A stretch of DNA of 64,000 bases from JBBIQS01 sp037442205. GTDB lineage: Bacteria; Myxococcota; Myxococcia; Myxococcales; UBA5297. The first letter of the stretch is position 1; every line of letters starts with the position of its first letter. Position numbers and translations under genes: made by a program. The DNA lies in contig JBBIQS010000023.1 in assembly GCA_037442205.1 (NCBI GenBank), forward strand, positions 1 through 64,000, given 5' to 3'. The notes beneath the pieces are model-generated. The model saw nothing but the letters and a program-made list of their open reading frames with translations, was not told where the DNA came from and made no database searches. Positions 45,997 to 54,342 of the stretch are shown piece by piece.

Positions 45997-47205
45997 TCAG
46001 CTCGCGCTCAGCAGCCATTCGGCGAGCCGGGCGACGTCGGCCTCGGTGTGGAAGCCGTGCAGCGCCACGCGCAGGTAGCCCTCGCGCACGGAGGCGAAGA
46101 TCTGCCGCGCCATCCCGGCCTTCACCAACTCCTGCAGCCACTTCTGGCCGCGGCCGCGGTGATGCAGCGAGAGGATCGAGCTGACCTTGCCCGCCTTGCG
46201 CAGGTCGGCGAGGCGCGCCGCTTCCGGCTGCCAGAGGAGCGACGCGCGCAGCTTGTCGATGAGCAGATCCTGCAGCGCGCCGACGTGCGCGGCGATCTGG
46301 TTGGTGCCGGTGCGCGCCAGCAGCCCGAGCGAAGCGGCCAGCGGCTTCATCCCCAGCGGATTGGGCGCGCCGATCTCCAGCTTGCGGCCGTCCTCGAGCC
46401 AGCTCCGCTCGAAATCGGTGTTGGGACGGGCGAAGTCGGTGGCGTCCTCGACCGAGTACCAGGAGCCGAACGGCCGCAGCCGGGCCCGGAACTCCGGACT
46501 CGTCCACAACAGCCCCAGCCCCTGCGGCGCCAGCAGCCCTTTCTGCACGCCCGAGGCGAAGGCCGCCGCGCCGCGTAGATCGACCGGCATGGTCCCGGCG
46601 CCCTGGATGCCATCGATCACCAGATCCACGCCGCGCCGGGTGCATCCCTCCGCGAGCACTCCGAGGTCCAGCGCCAGCCCGTCCTGGAAGCGCACCCACG
46701 AGACCGTCAGGATTCGCGTCCGCGGGCCGATCGCCTCCAGCAGCCTCTGCTCGGGGCGCGCCGAGCTGGTCGGCGGCTCCGAATCCCAGGCTCGCTTGCC
46801 CGAGAGATGTCCCTCCCACAGCGCCATCTCGCGGAAGCGCACGCCGCGGGTCTCGAGCGCCTTCCACGGCCAGACGTTGGCCGGGAACTCGCCCAGCGGC
46901 GCCAGCACCTCGTCGCCGTCCTGCCACGGATAGCTCTGGGCGATGGCGGTCAGCCCGGCCGAGGTGCTGGAGGTGATGGTGATGTCGTCGGGCGCCACGC
47001 CCAAGAGAGCCCCCGCCTGCCGGCGGACGTCGTTGGGGATCTGGTGCCACTCCGAGAGCGACAGGTCCCAGGGGCGCGATTCCTGCGGCAAAACCTTGCG
47101 GGCGGCCTCGATCGCCTCCAGCGGCACTGGCCCCTCGGCACAGTGCATGACCCACAGCGCCTTGCCGCTCAGGTCGAACAGCTTGGGGTCGAGCGGCGGA
47201 ATCAT
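45997..47205 (-). CDS. Aminotransferase class V (cysteine desulfurase-like fold)
   Basis: A 402-residue PLP enzyme of fold type I. The cofactor lysine is in FASGVQKGLLAPQGLGLLW, preceded by the Asp that holds the pyridine nitrogen in RGVDLVIDGIQGAGTMP. ITITSSTSAGLTAIAQS provides the phosphate-binding loop. The start MIPPLDPKLFDLSG has a GGAGGGA site. It is closest in type to the SufS/kynureninase/isopenicillin-epimerase group, which covers desulfurases, lyases and racemases, so the reaction is not known. No suf or isc genes are adjacent. It lies 39 bases downstream of a CNB-protein gene on the same strand. Confidence 0.88.
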   Translation of the reverse strand: MIPPLDPKLFDLSGKALWVMHCAEGPVPLEAIEAARKVLPQESRPWDLSLSEWHQIPNDVRRQAGALLGVAPDDITITSSTSAGLTAIAQSYPWQDGDEVLAPLGEFPANVWPWKALETRGVRFREMALWEGHLSGKRAWDSEPPTSSARPEQRLLEAIGPRTRILTVSWVRFQDGLALDLGVLAEGCTRRGVDLVIDGIQGAGTMPVDLRGAAAFASGVQKGLLAPQGLGLLWTSPEFRARLRPFGSWYSVEDATDFARPNTDFERSWLEDGRKLEIGAPNPLGMKPLAASLGLLARTGTNQIAAHVGALQDLLIDKLRASLLWQPEAARLADLRKAGKVSSILSLHHRGRGQKWLQELVKAGMARQIFASVREGYLRVALHGFHTEADVARLAEWLLSAS

Positions 47206-47244
47206 GGTCCCTCCAGAGGCGGAGGAAGGTCCGCCGGGCCAGTG

Positions 47245-47778
47245 TTAGCGCTGCCGGCGGGGCGGGTGCAGATCCTTCGGCAGCGCCGGCCGGATCTGGG
47301 TGACCTCGTCCCCGGCCTCGTCGGCGATCTCGGTGATTCGGCAGTCGGCCTTGCGCAGCCGCCGGCACAGCTCGCGGTTGATGTTTTGCAGCACCAGCAC
47401 GTACGACTTCATGTCCGCCTGGTACAGCTTGTAGAGGTCCATGTTGGTCAGCTCGAACGCGGTGCTCGGGCCGGCCACGAAGGCGGTGTAGGGGCGCGGC
47501 TGCATCTCGATCAGCGTGGTTTCGCCGAAGAAGTCCCCGGGGCCCAGCCGGAACAGCCTGACTTGAAGGCCCGAATCGCCGGTGCGGCACATCACGATCT
47601 CCCCGGCCTCGATGATGTACATCGACCGCCCGGTGTCCCCCTCGCGGAAGACGGTGCTGCCGGCGGGGAACTCCTTGCGCACCAGCATCGAGATGATGCG
47701 CTCCAGGGCTTGGTCCTGCAGGCCGCCGAAGAACGGCGTGCGCGTCAGGAAGGACTTAAGAGTCTCGTTCTCGGTCAT
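47245..47778 (-). CDS. Cyclic-nucleotide-binding domain protein
   Basis: A 177-residue single-domain protein. The CNB beta roll is clear: FFGGLQDQALERIISMLVRK, PAGSTVFREGDTGRSMYIIE, GEIVMCRT, and the cassette GPGDFFGETTLIEMQPRPYTA, which has Gly-Glu but lacks the usual Arg-Ser pair and carries Arg-Pro-Tyr-Thr-Ala instead. A C-terminal helix (LVLQNINRELCRRLRKAD) ends the fold and no DNA-binding helix-turn-helix follows. It may sense cAMP, cGMP or another ligand and act on a partner. The start MTENETLKSFLTR is favoured by an AAGGG site. It could be co-transcribed with the class V aminotransferase. Confidence 0.85.
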   Translation of the reverse strand: MTENETLKSFLTRTPFFGGLQDQALERIISMLVRKEFPAGSTVFREGDTGRSMYIIEAGEIVMCRTGDSGLQVRLFRLGPGDFFGETTLIEMQPRPYTAFVAGPSTAFELTNMDLYKLYQADMKSYVLVLQNINRELCRRLRKADCRITEIADEAGDEVTQIRPALPKDLHPPRRQR

Positions 47779-47919
47779 GGCGGCCCTTGATGCGAACGGG
47801 TGAGCGAGCGGTTGCCGGGCTGCCCCAGGGGAGGCGTCAGGTCGCCGCCCCTGTGGACCACCGGACAATAGCGCGCGGGCGCGAACACCGGAAGAAGAGA
47901 GCTGCAAATACCGCGAGTA

Positions 47920-48387
47920 TCAGGGCGCCGGGGGGAGGGCGACCTTGAAAACTACTTTTCGGGACCGGCCGGCGGCCTCGAACAGGCGCACCCCGGGGCG
48001 GTGGGCGTCCCGGGGCCAGAACAGCGCGAAGTGGCCGGGGAGCAGCAGCAGCGAGCTGAACGCAGGTGGGGACTCAAAGAACCAGACGTCGCTGCCGGCG
48101 GGGCGGGTGGGGTGGGGGACCAGCCCGCCCAGCGAGGCCCAGTCGATGCGCTCGCCGCCCTCGAGCGAAATCTGCAGGTCGATGTAGCGGCGGTGGGCCT
48201 CGAACGGGATCTCGGTGGCCGCCCGGGTGGTCTCCTCGGAAACCGAGGCGTACAGCTCGTCGCCGCGGAGCGGGTGCTTGCCCGGGGCGATGGTCGCGGC
48301 CCGGGTCTCCAGCCAGCGGCGCGCCTCGTCGATGGCCGGGAGCAGCGCGCGGTAGCGATCGAGGTTCTCGATGCGGTCGAAGATCAT
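47920..48387 (-). CDS. YhcH/YjgK/YiaL family protein
   Basis: A 155-residue cupin-like protein of the YhcH/NanQ/YiaL family, members of which act as sugar anomerases (for example on N-acetylneuraminate) in E. coli. The family motifs are visible: the opening MIFDRIENLDRYRALLPAID, FEAHRRYIDLQISLEGGERI, HFALFWPRDAHRPGV and the closing RKVVFKVAL. The histidines in AHRRYIDLQ and DAHRPG would bind the metal. It begins six bases after the stop of a Kir channel gene and so is the second gene of a small operon. No sialic acid pathway genes accompany it, so the sugar is unknown. Confidence 0.88.
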   Translation of the reverse strand: MIFDRIENLDRYRALLPAIDEARRWLETRAATIAPGKHPLRGDELYASVSEETTRAATEIPFEAHRRYIDLQISLEGGERIDWASLGGLVPHPTRPAGSDVWFFESPPAFSSLLLLPGHFALFWPRDAHRPGVRLFEAAGRSRKVVFKVALPPAP

Positions 48388-48393
48388 GGGGCC

Positions 48394-49302
48394 TCAGGCG
48401 CGCTCGCTCGCCCGCTCGGAAAGGCGGGACAGGGGCTCGACCTCGTGGAACCTGCGGTAGTCGATGATCAGGGTGCCGTCGGGGTGGCGGCTGGCGATCT
48501 CCCGCAGCCGGTGGCCGAACCACAGCTCCTCGGCGAGGTAGACGTGGCGGGAGTGGACGGTCTGCGCCAGGCTCTCGTCGAAGCCGGTCAGCGAGACGGT
48601 GATCTCGGCCCCGGCGTCGGCCAGCGAGTCGGCGGTGTGGCCGAAGAGCGGGCTGTCCCGGGTGATGGGGTGGACCGCGGTCCAGCTCATGGCGAACAGC
48701 GCCGTCTCGGCGCGCTTGAGCACCAGGTCGTGGACGGTGCGCACCGAGTGGCCCTCCTCGCTGGTCTCGTCCAGGGCCACCATCACCCGCAGCTGGGCCT
48801 CGATGATCTGGCTGGCGCGCTCGTTGGCCATGCGGAACATCAGCGACGGCACCTTGTCCAACGGGCAGATCACCGCCCGGCGGCTGAACATCACCCGCGC
48901 CGTGGGGCGGGCGAATTTGGTGAAGATCAGCCCGGTGGCCAGGGCGGTCCCCAGCATCCCGCACAGCGCCTCGGCGGTGACCAGCAGGTGGGCGGCGGTG
49001 GACTGGGGCGCCATCTTGCCGTAGCCGATGGTGGCCATGGTCTGGACGCTGAAGAAGAAGGCGTCGCCGAAGTTGCCGGGCCGCAGGTTGTCGATGCCCT
49101 CGGGCAGTGCCAGGTAGCCCAAGGCGAAAAGGGCGTTGGCCCCCAGGTAGCCGCAGATGATCAGGAAGAACAGCCGTGGCCAGCTGCTGGTGAGCAGCGA
49201 GTGGTAGAGGTCGCTGGGGAAGCGCCCGCGCAGGCCGAGCGTCCGCACCTCGCGCGAGCGGGCGGTGCGCAGGATCCGGCTGGCGCCCGAGGGGTCGCTC
49301 AT
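48394..49302 (-). CDS. KirBac-type inward rectifier potassium channel
   Basis: A 302-residue channel subunit. Two transmembrane helices (WPRLFFLIICGYLGANALFA and LLVTAEALCGMLGTALATG) flank a pore loop whose selectivity filter is TIGYG in FFSVQTMATIGYGKM. An amphipathic slide helix precedes the first helix (FPSDLYHSLLTSSW), and the C-terminal half is the immunoglobulin-like cytoplasmic domain of Kir channels (MFRMANERASQIIEAQLRVM, LDETSEEGHSVRTVHDLVLK). Length and layout fit the KirBac family. It is the first gene of an operon with the YhcH-family gene. Confidence 0.93.
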   Translation of the reverse strand: MSDPSGASRILRTARSREVRTLGLRGRFPSDLYHSLLTSSWPRLFFLIICGYLGANALFALGYLALPEGIDNLRPGNFGDAFFFSVQTMATIGYGKMAPQSTAAHLLVTAEALCGMLGTALATGLIFTKFARPTARVMFSRRAVICPLDKVPSLMFRMANERASQIIEAQLRVMVALDETSEEGHSVRTVHDLVLKRAETALFAMSWTAVHPITRDSPLFGHTADSLADAGAEITVSLTGFDESLAQTVHSRHVYLAEELWFGHRLREIASRHPDGTLIIDYRRFHEVEPLSRLSERASERA

Positions 49303-49493
49303 GGCCGGGCATTATAGACGTCGAACCTCGGTTCGCGGCCTGAGTTTGACGCTGCCGAGGCTGCGCCAGGCCGGCCGAGGGGTTACTTTGCCCAGAGCCG
49401 GCTCGGGCGAATCCCCGGCCGGCGCCAGCCTTGACACCCGGCGCGCCGAAAGGCTCTAAGGTGCGCCCTGCGATTCGAAACCGGAGACGAGCG

Positions 49494-50729
49494 ATGGCCA
49501 GCCAACCTGCGCGGATGATGGATGCGAAGAAGCCGACCCGCGTGCTGCTCCTGGAGAACATCCACTCCAACGCCGCGGAGATGCTCACCGCCGAGGGCTT
49601 CCAGGTGGAGGCGCTCAAGGGCGCGCTCAAGGAGGACGAGCTCATCGCCAAGCTCGCCGACTTCGACGTGCTGGGCATCCGCAGCAAGACCCAGATCACC
49701 GCCAAGGTGCTCCAAGCCGCCGAGCGGCTGGTGTCGGTGGGCTGCTTCTGCATCGGCACCAACCAGGTGGCCCTCGACGCCGCCAACCGCTGCGGGGTGC
49801 CGGTGTTCAACGCCCCGTTCAGCAACACCCGCTCGGTCGCCGAGCTGGTGATCGCCGAGGTCATCTCGCTCGCTCGCCAGTTGGGCGACCGATCGAAGGA
49901 GGTCCACTCCGGCGTCTGGCGCAAGCTGGCCGACGGCTGCTTCGAGGTGCGCGGCAAGACCCTGGGGATCGTCGGCTACGGCCACATCGGCTCGCAGGTG
50001 GGCGTGCTGGCCGAGGCGATGGGGATGCGGGTGGCGTTCTACGACGTGGCCACCAAGCTGCCGATGGGCAACAACCAGCCGCTGCCCTCGCTCAACGAGC
50101 TGCTGGAGCAGAGCGACTTCGTCACCCTCCACGTCCCGGCCACCCCGCAGACCCACGAGATGATCGGGGCCAACGAGCTGTCGCGCATGCGCCCGGCCAG
50201 CTACCTCATCAACAACAGCCGCGGGACGGTGGTGCAGATCGGGGCCCTGGCCAAGGCCATCAGCTCCGGGCACCTGGCGGGGGCGGCGGTGGACGTCTAC
50301 CCCCAGGAGCCGGAGTCGAACAGCGAGGACTTCACCAGCGAGCTGCGCGGGCTGCCCAACGTCATCCTCACCCCGCACATCGGCGGCTCGACGGTCGAGG
50401 CCCAGGCGGCGATCGGGCGCGAGGTGGCCACCAGCCTGATCAAGTTCGTCCGCAGCGGCACCAGCGTTGGCTCGGTCAACTTCCCCCAGCTCGACCTGCC
50501 GCCCACCCCGGGCACCCACCGCATCGTCAACGTCCACAAGAACGTCCCCGGCGTGCTGCGCGACATCAACCGCGCGGTCTCCGACCTCAACGCCAACATC
50601 CACGCCCAGCTGCTGTCGACCGATCCCAACATCGGCTACCTGATCATGGACCTGGACCAGGACGTCTCCGAGGCGGTGCACAACGCCATCGCCGGGCTCA
50701 AGACCGACATCCGCACCCGCATCCTCTAG
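49494..50729 (+). CDS. serA: D-3-phosphoglycerate dehydrogenase
   Basis: The first enzyme of serine synthesis, oxidising 3-phosphoglycerate to 3-phosphohydroxypyruvate. The 411-residue protein has the E. coli type layout. Its Rossmann motif is GKTLGIVGYGHIGSQVG, the catalytic Arg lies in YLINNSRGTVV, the Glu in AAVDVYPQEPES and the His in VILTPHIGGSTVEAQ. A C-terminal ACT domain (residues about 340-411, THRIVNVHKNVPGVLRDI) allows feedback by serine. The start MASQPARMMDAKK has a GGAGACG site seven bases upstream; MMDAKK is a possible alternative. It stands alone; a serine dehydratase with the opposite effect on serine lies at the end of the window. Confidence 0.96.
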   Translation: MASQPARMMDAKKPTRVLLLENIHSNAAEMLTAEGFQVEALKGALKEDELIAKLADFDVLGIRSKTQITAKVLQAAERLVSVGCFCIGTNQVALDAANRCGVPVFNAPFSNTRSVAELVIAEVISLARQLGDRSKEVHSGVWRKLADGCFEVRGKTLGIVGYGHIGSQVGVLAEAMGMRVAFYDVATKLPMGNNQPLPSLNELLEQSDFVTLHVPATPQTHEMIGANELSRMRPASYLINNSRGTVVQIGALAKAISSGHLAGAAVDVYPQEPESNSEDFTSELRGLPNVILTPHIGGSTVEAQAAIGREVATSLIKFVRSGTSVGSVNFPQLDLPPTPGTHRIVNVHKNVPGVLRDINRAVSDLNANIHAQLLSTDPNIGYLIMDLDQDVSEAVHNAIAGLKTDIRTRIL

Positions 50730-51051
50730 CCCGGCGCCCTGGTGGCGCCCGCCGGCAGATCGCTGACCCGGCAGGCCGGGCGGCCGGCGCCCAGGCATCG
50801 CTCTCCCACGCCGCTTCCTGCTGCGCAGATGGCTCGCGCGGGCGGGCGCGCGCGCCAAATGTCGATTTTGTGGCGATGTCCGAAGGCGTTCGCTACATCA
50901 CGAGCTTGTTCGGATGCCCTGCTCCCCCTGATCAGGTCAACCCAACTACGCTGGCGGCTTGCCCATCTACCCGAAATTGCACAGAAATCGCCCCGCGACG
51001 GGCGTAGTGGCCGGGCCTGCAAACGGCTTTGGCGGTCGGGGTCTGCGCTCG
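50730..51051. other. Intergenic region between serA and the SafE-like gene
   Basis: A 322-base gap between convergent genes. Beyond the small hairpin next to serA I see no gene or clear regulatory element. A stretch near 50865-50945 is less GC-rich than the rest. Confidence 0.4.
50733..50749 (+). terminator. Small hairpin after serA
   Basis: GGCGCC arms around CTGGT lie just past the serA stop. The stem is short and there is no T-tract. Confidence 0.3.
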
Positions 51052-51726
51052 TCAGTGGCAGCAGGAGCGGGCCTCGGGGCCGGCGCTGATCGCCCGGGCG
51101 ATGAGCGCTGCGGCGGCGACCACCGCCAGGAGCTTCTGGGCCAGCGCCAGCCGCCGCGGCCCGAGCTTGCGCAACAGCCAGTCGCTCTGCAGCTGCACCA
51201 GCAGCAGCGAGGGGGCCGAGCCCAGGGCGAAGGCCGCCAGCAGCCCGCCGCCGACCAGCGCCGAGCCGGAGGCCGCGGCCACCGGCACGTTGGCGTAGAG
51301 CATTCCGCACGGCAGCAGCGCGGTGGTCCCGCCGATCGCCGCCGCCCGCAGCCAGCCCGCGGCGCCGGCGGTCGAGGCCCAGGCCCGCTGCAGCAGGCGC
51401 TGCAGGAAGCCGGGGGCGGGGATCCGCTTGAACACTCTGAAGGCCGAGCCCAGCAGCACCGCGGCCAGCACGTACGGCAGCGCCGTGCGCACGTGCAGCC
51501 GGGAGAGGGCATGGAAGCTCGCTCCAAGCCCGCCGAACAGTGCTCCAAATGCGACGTAGCCGATAATGCGACTGAAGTGGTACAGGGCCACCGGCAGCCA
51601 CGGCCGCCGGCCGGATGCGGCGCGGCCCGGGGCGGCGGCCAGCGAGATCGGGCCGCACATCAGCGCGCAGTGAACCGTGCCGACGAGTCCGTAGGTCAGT
51701 GAGCCGATGAGCGTGGAGTCGAGCAT
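51052..51726 (-). CDS. SafE/TauE-like (DsbD_2-type) membrane protein of the cbb3 locus
   Basis: A 224-residue protein with about six membrane helices in two inverted halves. The marks of the family are GTVHCALMCGPISLA in helix one and TTALLPCGMLYANVPV in helix four, each with a Cys that could handle copper or thiols. The C-terminus ends in SCCH, a metal-binding look. Members of this family are often encoded with ccoI-ccoN clusters and aid copper delivery or cytochrome assembly; the exact job here is inferred from that context. I took MLDSTLIGSLTYGLVG as the start; this makes its first 20 bases overlap the start of ccoI on the other strand. Confidence 0.85.
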   Translation of the reverse strand: MLDSTLIGSLTYGLVGTVHCALMCGPISLAAAPGRAASGRRPWLPVALYHFSRIIGYVAFGALFGGLGASFHALSRLHVRTALPYVLAAVLLGSAFRVFKRIPAPGFLQRLLQRAWASTAGAAGWLRAAAIGGTTALLPCGMLYANVPVAAASGSALVGGGLLAAFALGSAPSLLLVQLQSDWLLRKLGPRRLALAQKLLAVVAAAALIARAISAGPEARSCCH

Positions 51727-54154
51727 AGAAGGGCCGAACCTTAAGGGGCCCGGGATCGCCGGCGCAACTTCGATTGCCCCTCGCGCTTCGTCGCCAGGCA
51801 AGGAATCGAGCGGTCGGGAGAAGCTCGCCTGCCTGCACTGTGGACAGCCTCTGGCCCCGGCGCAGGAGGAGTTCTGCTGCCGCGGCTGCGAGGCGGTCTA
51901 CGGGCTGCTGCACAGCGAGGGGCTGGGCCGCTACTACGACCTGCGCGGCGGGGAGAAGAGCTCGCCGGTCCAGCTCGGCTCGCGCAGCCACGGCTGGCTC
52001 GAGGGGCTGGAGGTCTCCACCGGCCGCCTTTCGCTCGACGTGCAGGGGATCCACTGCGCGGCCTGCGTCTGGCTGATGGGGCGGCTGTTCGAGCGCCAGA
52101 GCGGCGCCGGGCAGATCAAGGTCCACCCCGGCATCGGCCGCCTCGACCTGTGGTTCGACCCGGCCAGCTTCTCGCTGGCCGAGTACGTCAAGAAGATCGA
52201 GTCCTACGGCTACCAGCTCGGTCCCGCGCGCAAGGGCGAGCGCACGCCGAGCAGCTCGCTGGCGCTGCGGATGGGGATCACCGCGGCGCTGGCGCTGAAC
52301 AGCATGCTGTTCTCGTTCGCCTTCTACTTCGGCCTCTCCTCGGCGGACGGCTCGGTCTATCCCTTCTTCGGCGCGATCAACATCGTGCTGACCACCCTGG
52401 CGGTGCTGGTCGGCGGCACCTACTTCTTCCGCTCGGCCTGGGCCAGCCTGCGCCACCGGGCGATGCACCTCGACCTGCCCATCGCCCTGGGAATCGCGCT
52501 CTCGTACCTGGGCTCGGTCTACGCGTTCGTCACCCGCGGCGGCGGGGCGGCCTTCTTCGACACCGTCTGCGCCTTCATCGCGCTGATGCTGCTGGGCAAG
52601 TACCTGCCGCTGCGGCTGATCGAGCGCAACCGGGCCCGGGTGCTGCAGGACGACGGGGTGGAGCAGCTGCCGCAGAAGCGGGCCGGGCAGGACGGCGAGC
52701 TGCAGCGCATCGGCGCCGGCGAGGTGCGCGAGGGCGACGAGCTGGTCTTCGCCCCCGGCGACCTGGTGGCAGTGGACGTGGTGCTCTCCCGCGGCGAGGC
52801 GGTCTGCTCGCTGGACTGGATCACCGGCGAGGCCGAGCCCAAGCAGTTCCAGGCCGGCCAGACCGTGCCCGCCGGAGCCTTCAACGTCGGCTCGCGCGCC
52901 TTCCGCGGGCGGGCCGGCCACGACTTCGCCTCCTCGCGCATCCGCACCCTGCTCTCCGCCGCCCCGGCGGCGCTGGGCCAGACCCCGCGCGAGCGCTTCC
53001 TCGACCTGTTCAGCCGCTTCTACGTGGCGGCGGTGCTGGTCCTGGCCACCGCCACCGCCCTCTACTGGACCGTCCTCAGGTCCAACCCGGACATGGCGGT
53101 GATGGCCACGGTGGCGGTGCTGGTGGTGACCTGCCCCTGCGCCATCGGGCTGGCCACGCCGATGGCCTACGAGCTGGCGCTGAGCCTGTTGCGCCGGCGC
53201 GGGCTGTTCCTGCGGACCTCGGCCGCGCTCGACAAGCTGCCCCACGTCGAGATGGTGGCCCTGGACAAGACCGGGACCCTCACCGACGGCGAGCTGGCGC
53301 TGGAGAACCCCGAGGCGCTCTCGGCGCTCGCGGACCAGGACGCGGCGGCGCTGCGGGCCATGGTCGAAGCGAGCAACCATCCCCACAGCCGCTGCCTCGC
53401 GGTGGCGCTCGCTAATCGAGTGCGCGGCAGCTCGGTGGAGCTCGCGACCGAGGAGACGGCAGGGCAGGGGGTCGAGGCCATCCAAGGGGAGCAGGCTTGG
53501 AGGCTGGGATCGCCGGAGTTCGTGGGCCCTTCGTCCGCTCGGCCGTGCGAAGGAGCCGCGACCGTGCTGGCGCGCCGCCGGAAGGGCGCGTGGGAGCCGC
53601 TGGCCACCTTCCGCTTCCGCGAGAGCCCGCGCCCGGACGCGCGCGAGGAGATCCTGGCGCTGCAGGCCGAGGGCTATCGGGTCCAGGTGCTCAGCGGCGA
53701 CACGCCCGAGCGCGCCCAGTCCGTGGGCGAGTCGCTGGGGGTGCCGCGCGAGCGCTGCCTGGGCGGGCTCAGCCCGGAGCAGAAGGCGCTCTGGCTCAAG
53801 GAGCACTCCGGCGAGCGCACCCTGATGCTGGGGGACGGGATCAACGACTCGCTGGCCTTCGGCGAGGCCTGGTGCTCGGGGACCCCGGCCATCCACCGCC
53901 CCTTCGTCCCGGCCAAGGCCGACTTCTACTACCTCAGCCCGGGGCTGTTCCCGATCCGCGAGTCGCTCCGGATCTCGCGGCGGCTGGTGCGGGTGGTGCG
54001 CGGGCTGATGGGCTTCGCCCTGACCTACAACGCCGCGGTGGTGGCGCTGGCCATGGCGGGTCTGGTCAGCCCCATCGTCGCCGCCATCGCCATGCCGGCC
54101 AGCTCGGTGGTCATCGTCGCCGCCACCTCCTGGGCCATGACTCGCCTTAGATAG
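51707..54154 (+). CDS. ccoI: Copper-translocating P-type ATPase of cbb3 assembly
   Basis: An 815-residue P1B ATPase needed to supply copper to the cbb3 oxidase. In order: two CxxC/CCxxC clusters (CLHCGQPL, CCRGCEAVY), a heavy-metal-binding domain (IHCAACVWL), membrane helices, an actuator loop (TGEAEP where TGES is usual), the copper site CPCAIGLATP, the phosphorylation motif DKTGTLTDG, HPHSR, and the hinge GDGINDS. The N-terminal pair of Cys clusters is typical of FixI/CcoI rather than general exporters. The start at 51707 overlaps the divergent gene and lacks a clear ribosome site, so translation might begin later, before CLHCGQ. ccoS follows after eight bases. Confidence 0.93.
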   Translation: MSVESSIEGPNLKGPGIAGATSIAPRASSPGKESSGREKLACLHCGQPLAPAQEEFCCRGCEAVYGLLHSEGLGRYYDLRGGEKSSPVQLGSRSHGWLEGLEVSTGRLSLDVQGIHCAACVWLMGRLFERQSGAGQIKVHPGIGRLDLWFDPASFSLAEYVKKIESYGYQLGPARKGERTPSSSLALRMGITAALALNSMLFSFAFYFGLSSADGSVYPFFGAINIVLTTLAVLVGGTYFFRSAWASLRHRAMHLDLPIALGIALSYLGSVYAFVTRGGGAAFFDTVCAFIALMLLGKYLPLRLIERNRARVLQDDGVEQLPQKRAGQDGELQRIGAGEVREGDELVFAPGDLVAVDVVLSRGEAVCSLDWITGEAEPKQFQAGQTVPAGAFNVGSRAFRGRAGHDFASSRIRTLLSAAPAALGQTPRERFLDLFSRFYVAAVLVLATATALYWTVLRSNPDMAVMATVAVLVVTCPCAIGLATPMAYELALSLLRRRGLFLRTSAALDKLPHVEMVALDKTGTLTDGELALENPEALSALADQDAAALRAMVEASNHPHSRCLAVALANRVRGSSVELATEETAGQGVEAIQGEQAWRLGSPEFVGPSSARPCEGAATVLARRRKGAWEPLATFRFRESPRPDAREEILALQAEGYRVQVLSGDTPERAQSVGESLGVPRERCLGGLSPEQKALWLKEHSGERTLMLGDGINDSLAFGEAWCSGTPAIHRPFVPAKADFYYLSPGLFPIRESLRISRRLVRVVRGLMGFALTYNAAVVALAMAGLVSPIVAAIAMPASSVVIVAATSWAMTRLR

Positions 54155-54162
54155 AAAAGTTC

Positions 54163-54342
54163 ATGGAAATCCTAATCCTTCTGGTATTCATCAGTCTGAT
54201 ACTACTCGCTGGAACCCTCTTGCTGTTCGCCTACAGCATCAAGCAGGGCGACCACGAGCAGGCCGACCGCCTGTCGCTGCTTCCCCTGGACAGCGACGAA
54301 AAGCCTTCTTCTCTGGCTTCTCCCGTAAAGGAGCATCGATGA
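54163..54342 (+). CDS. ccoS: Cytochrome oxidase maturation protein CcoS
   Basis: A 59-residue single-span membrane protein. It reads MEILILLVFISLILLAGTLL, then LFAYSIKQGDHEQADRLSLL and a polar tail ending in PVKEHR. The hydrophobic N-terminus followed by F-A-x-S-x-x-x-G-D and the acidic pattern matches the CcoS family (WAvksGQFDDLD type), required for haem and copper insertion into cbb3 oxidase. Codons in its first part are noticeably less GC-rich (CTA ATC CTT, ATA CTA) than the surroundings. It lies between ccoI and ccoN, and its stop overlaps the next start as ATGA. Confidence 0.85.
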   Translation: MEILILLVFISLILLAGTLLLFAYSIKQGDHEQADRLSLLPLDSDEKPSSLASPVKEHR

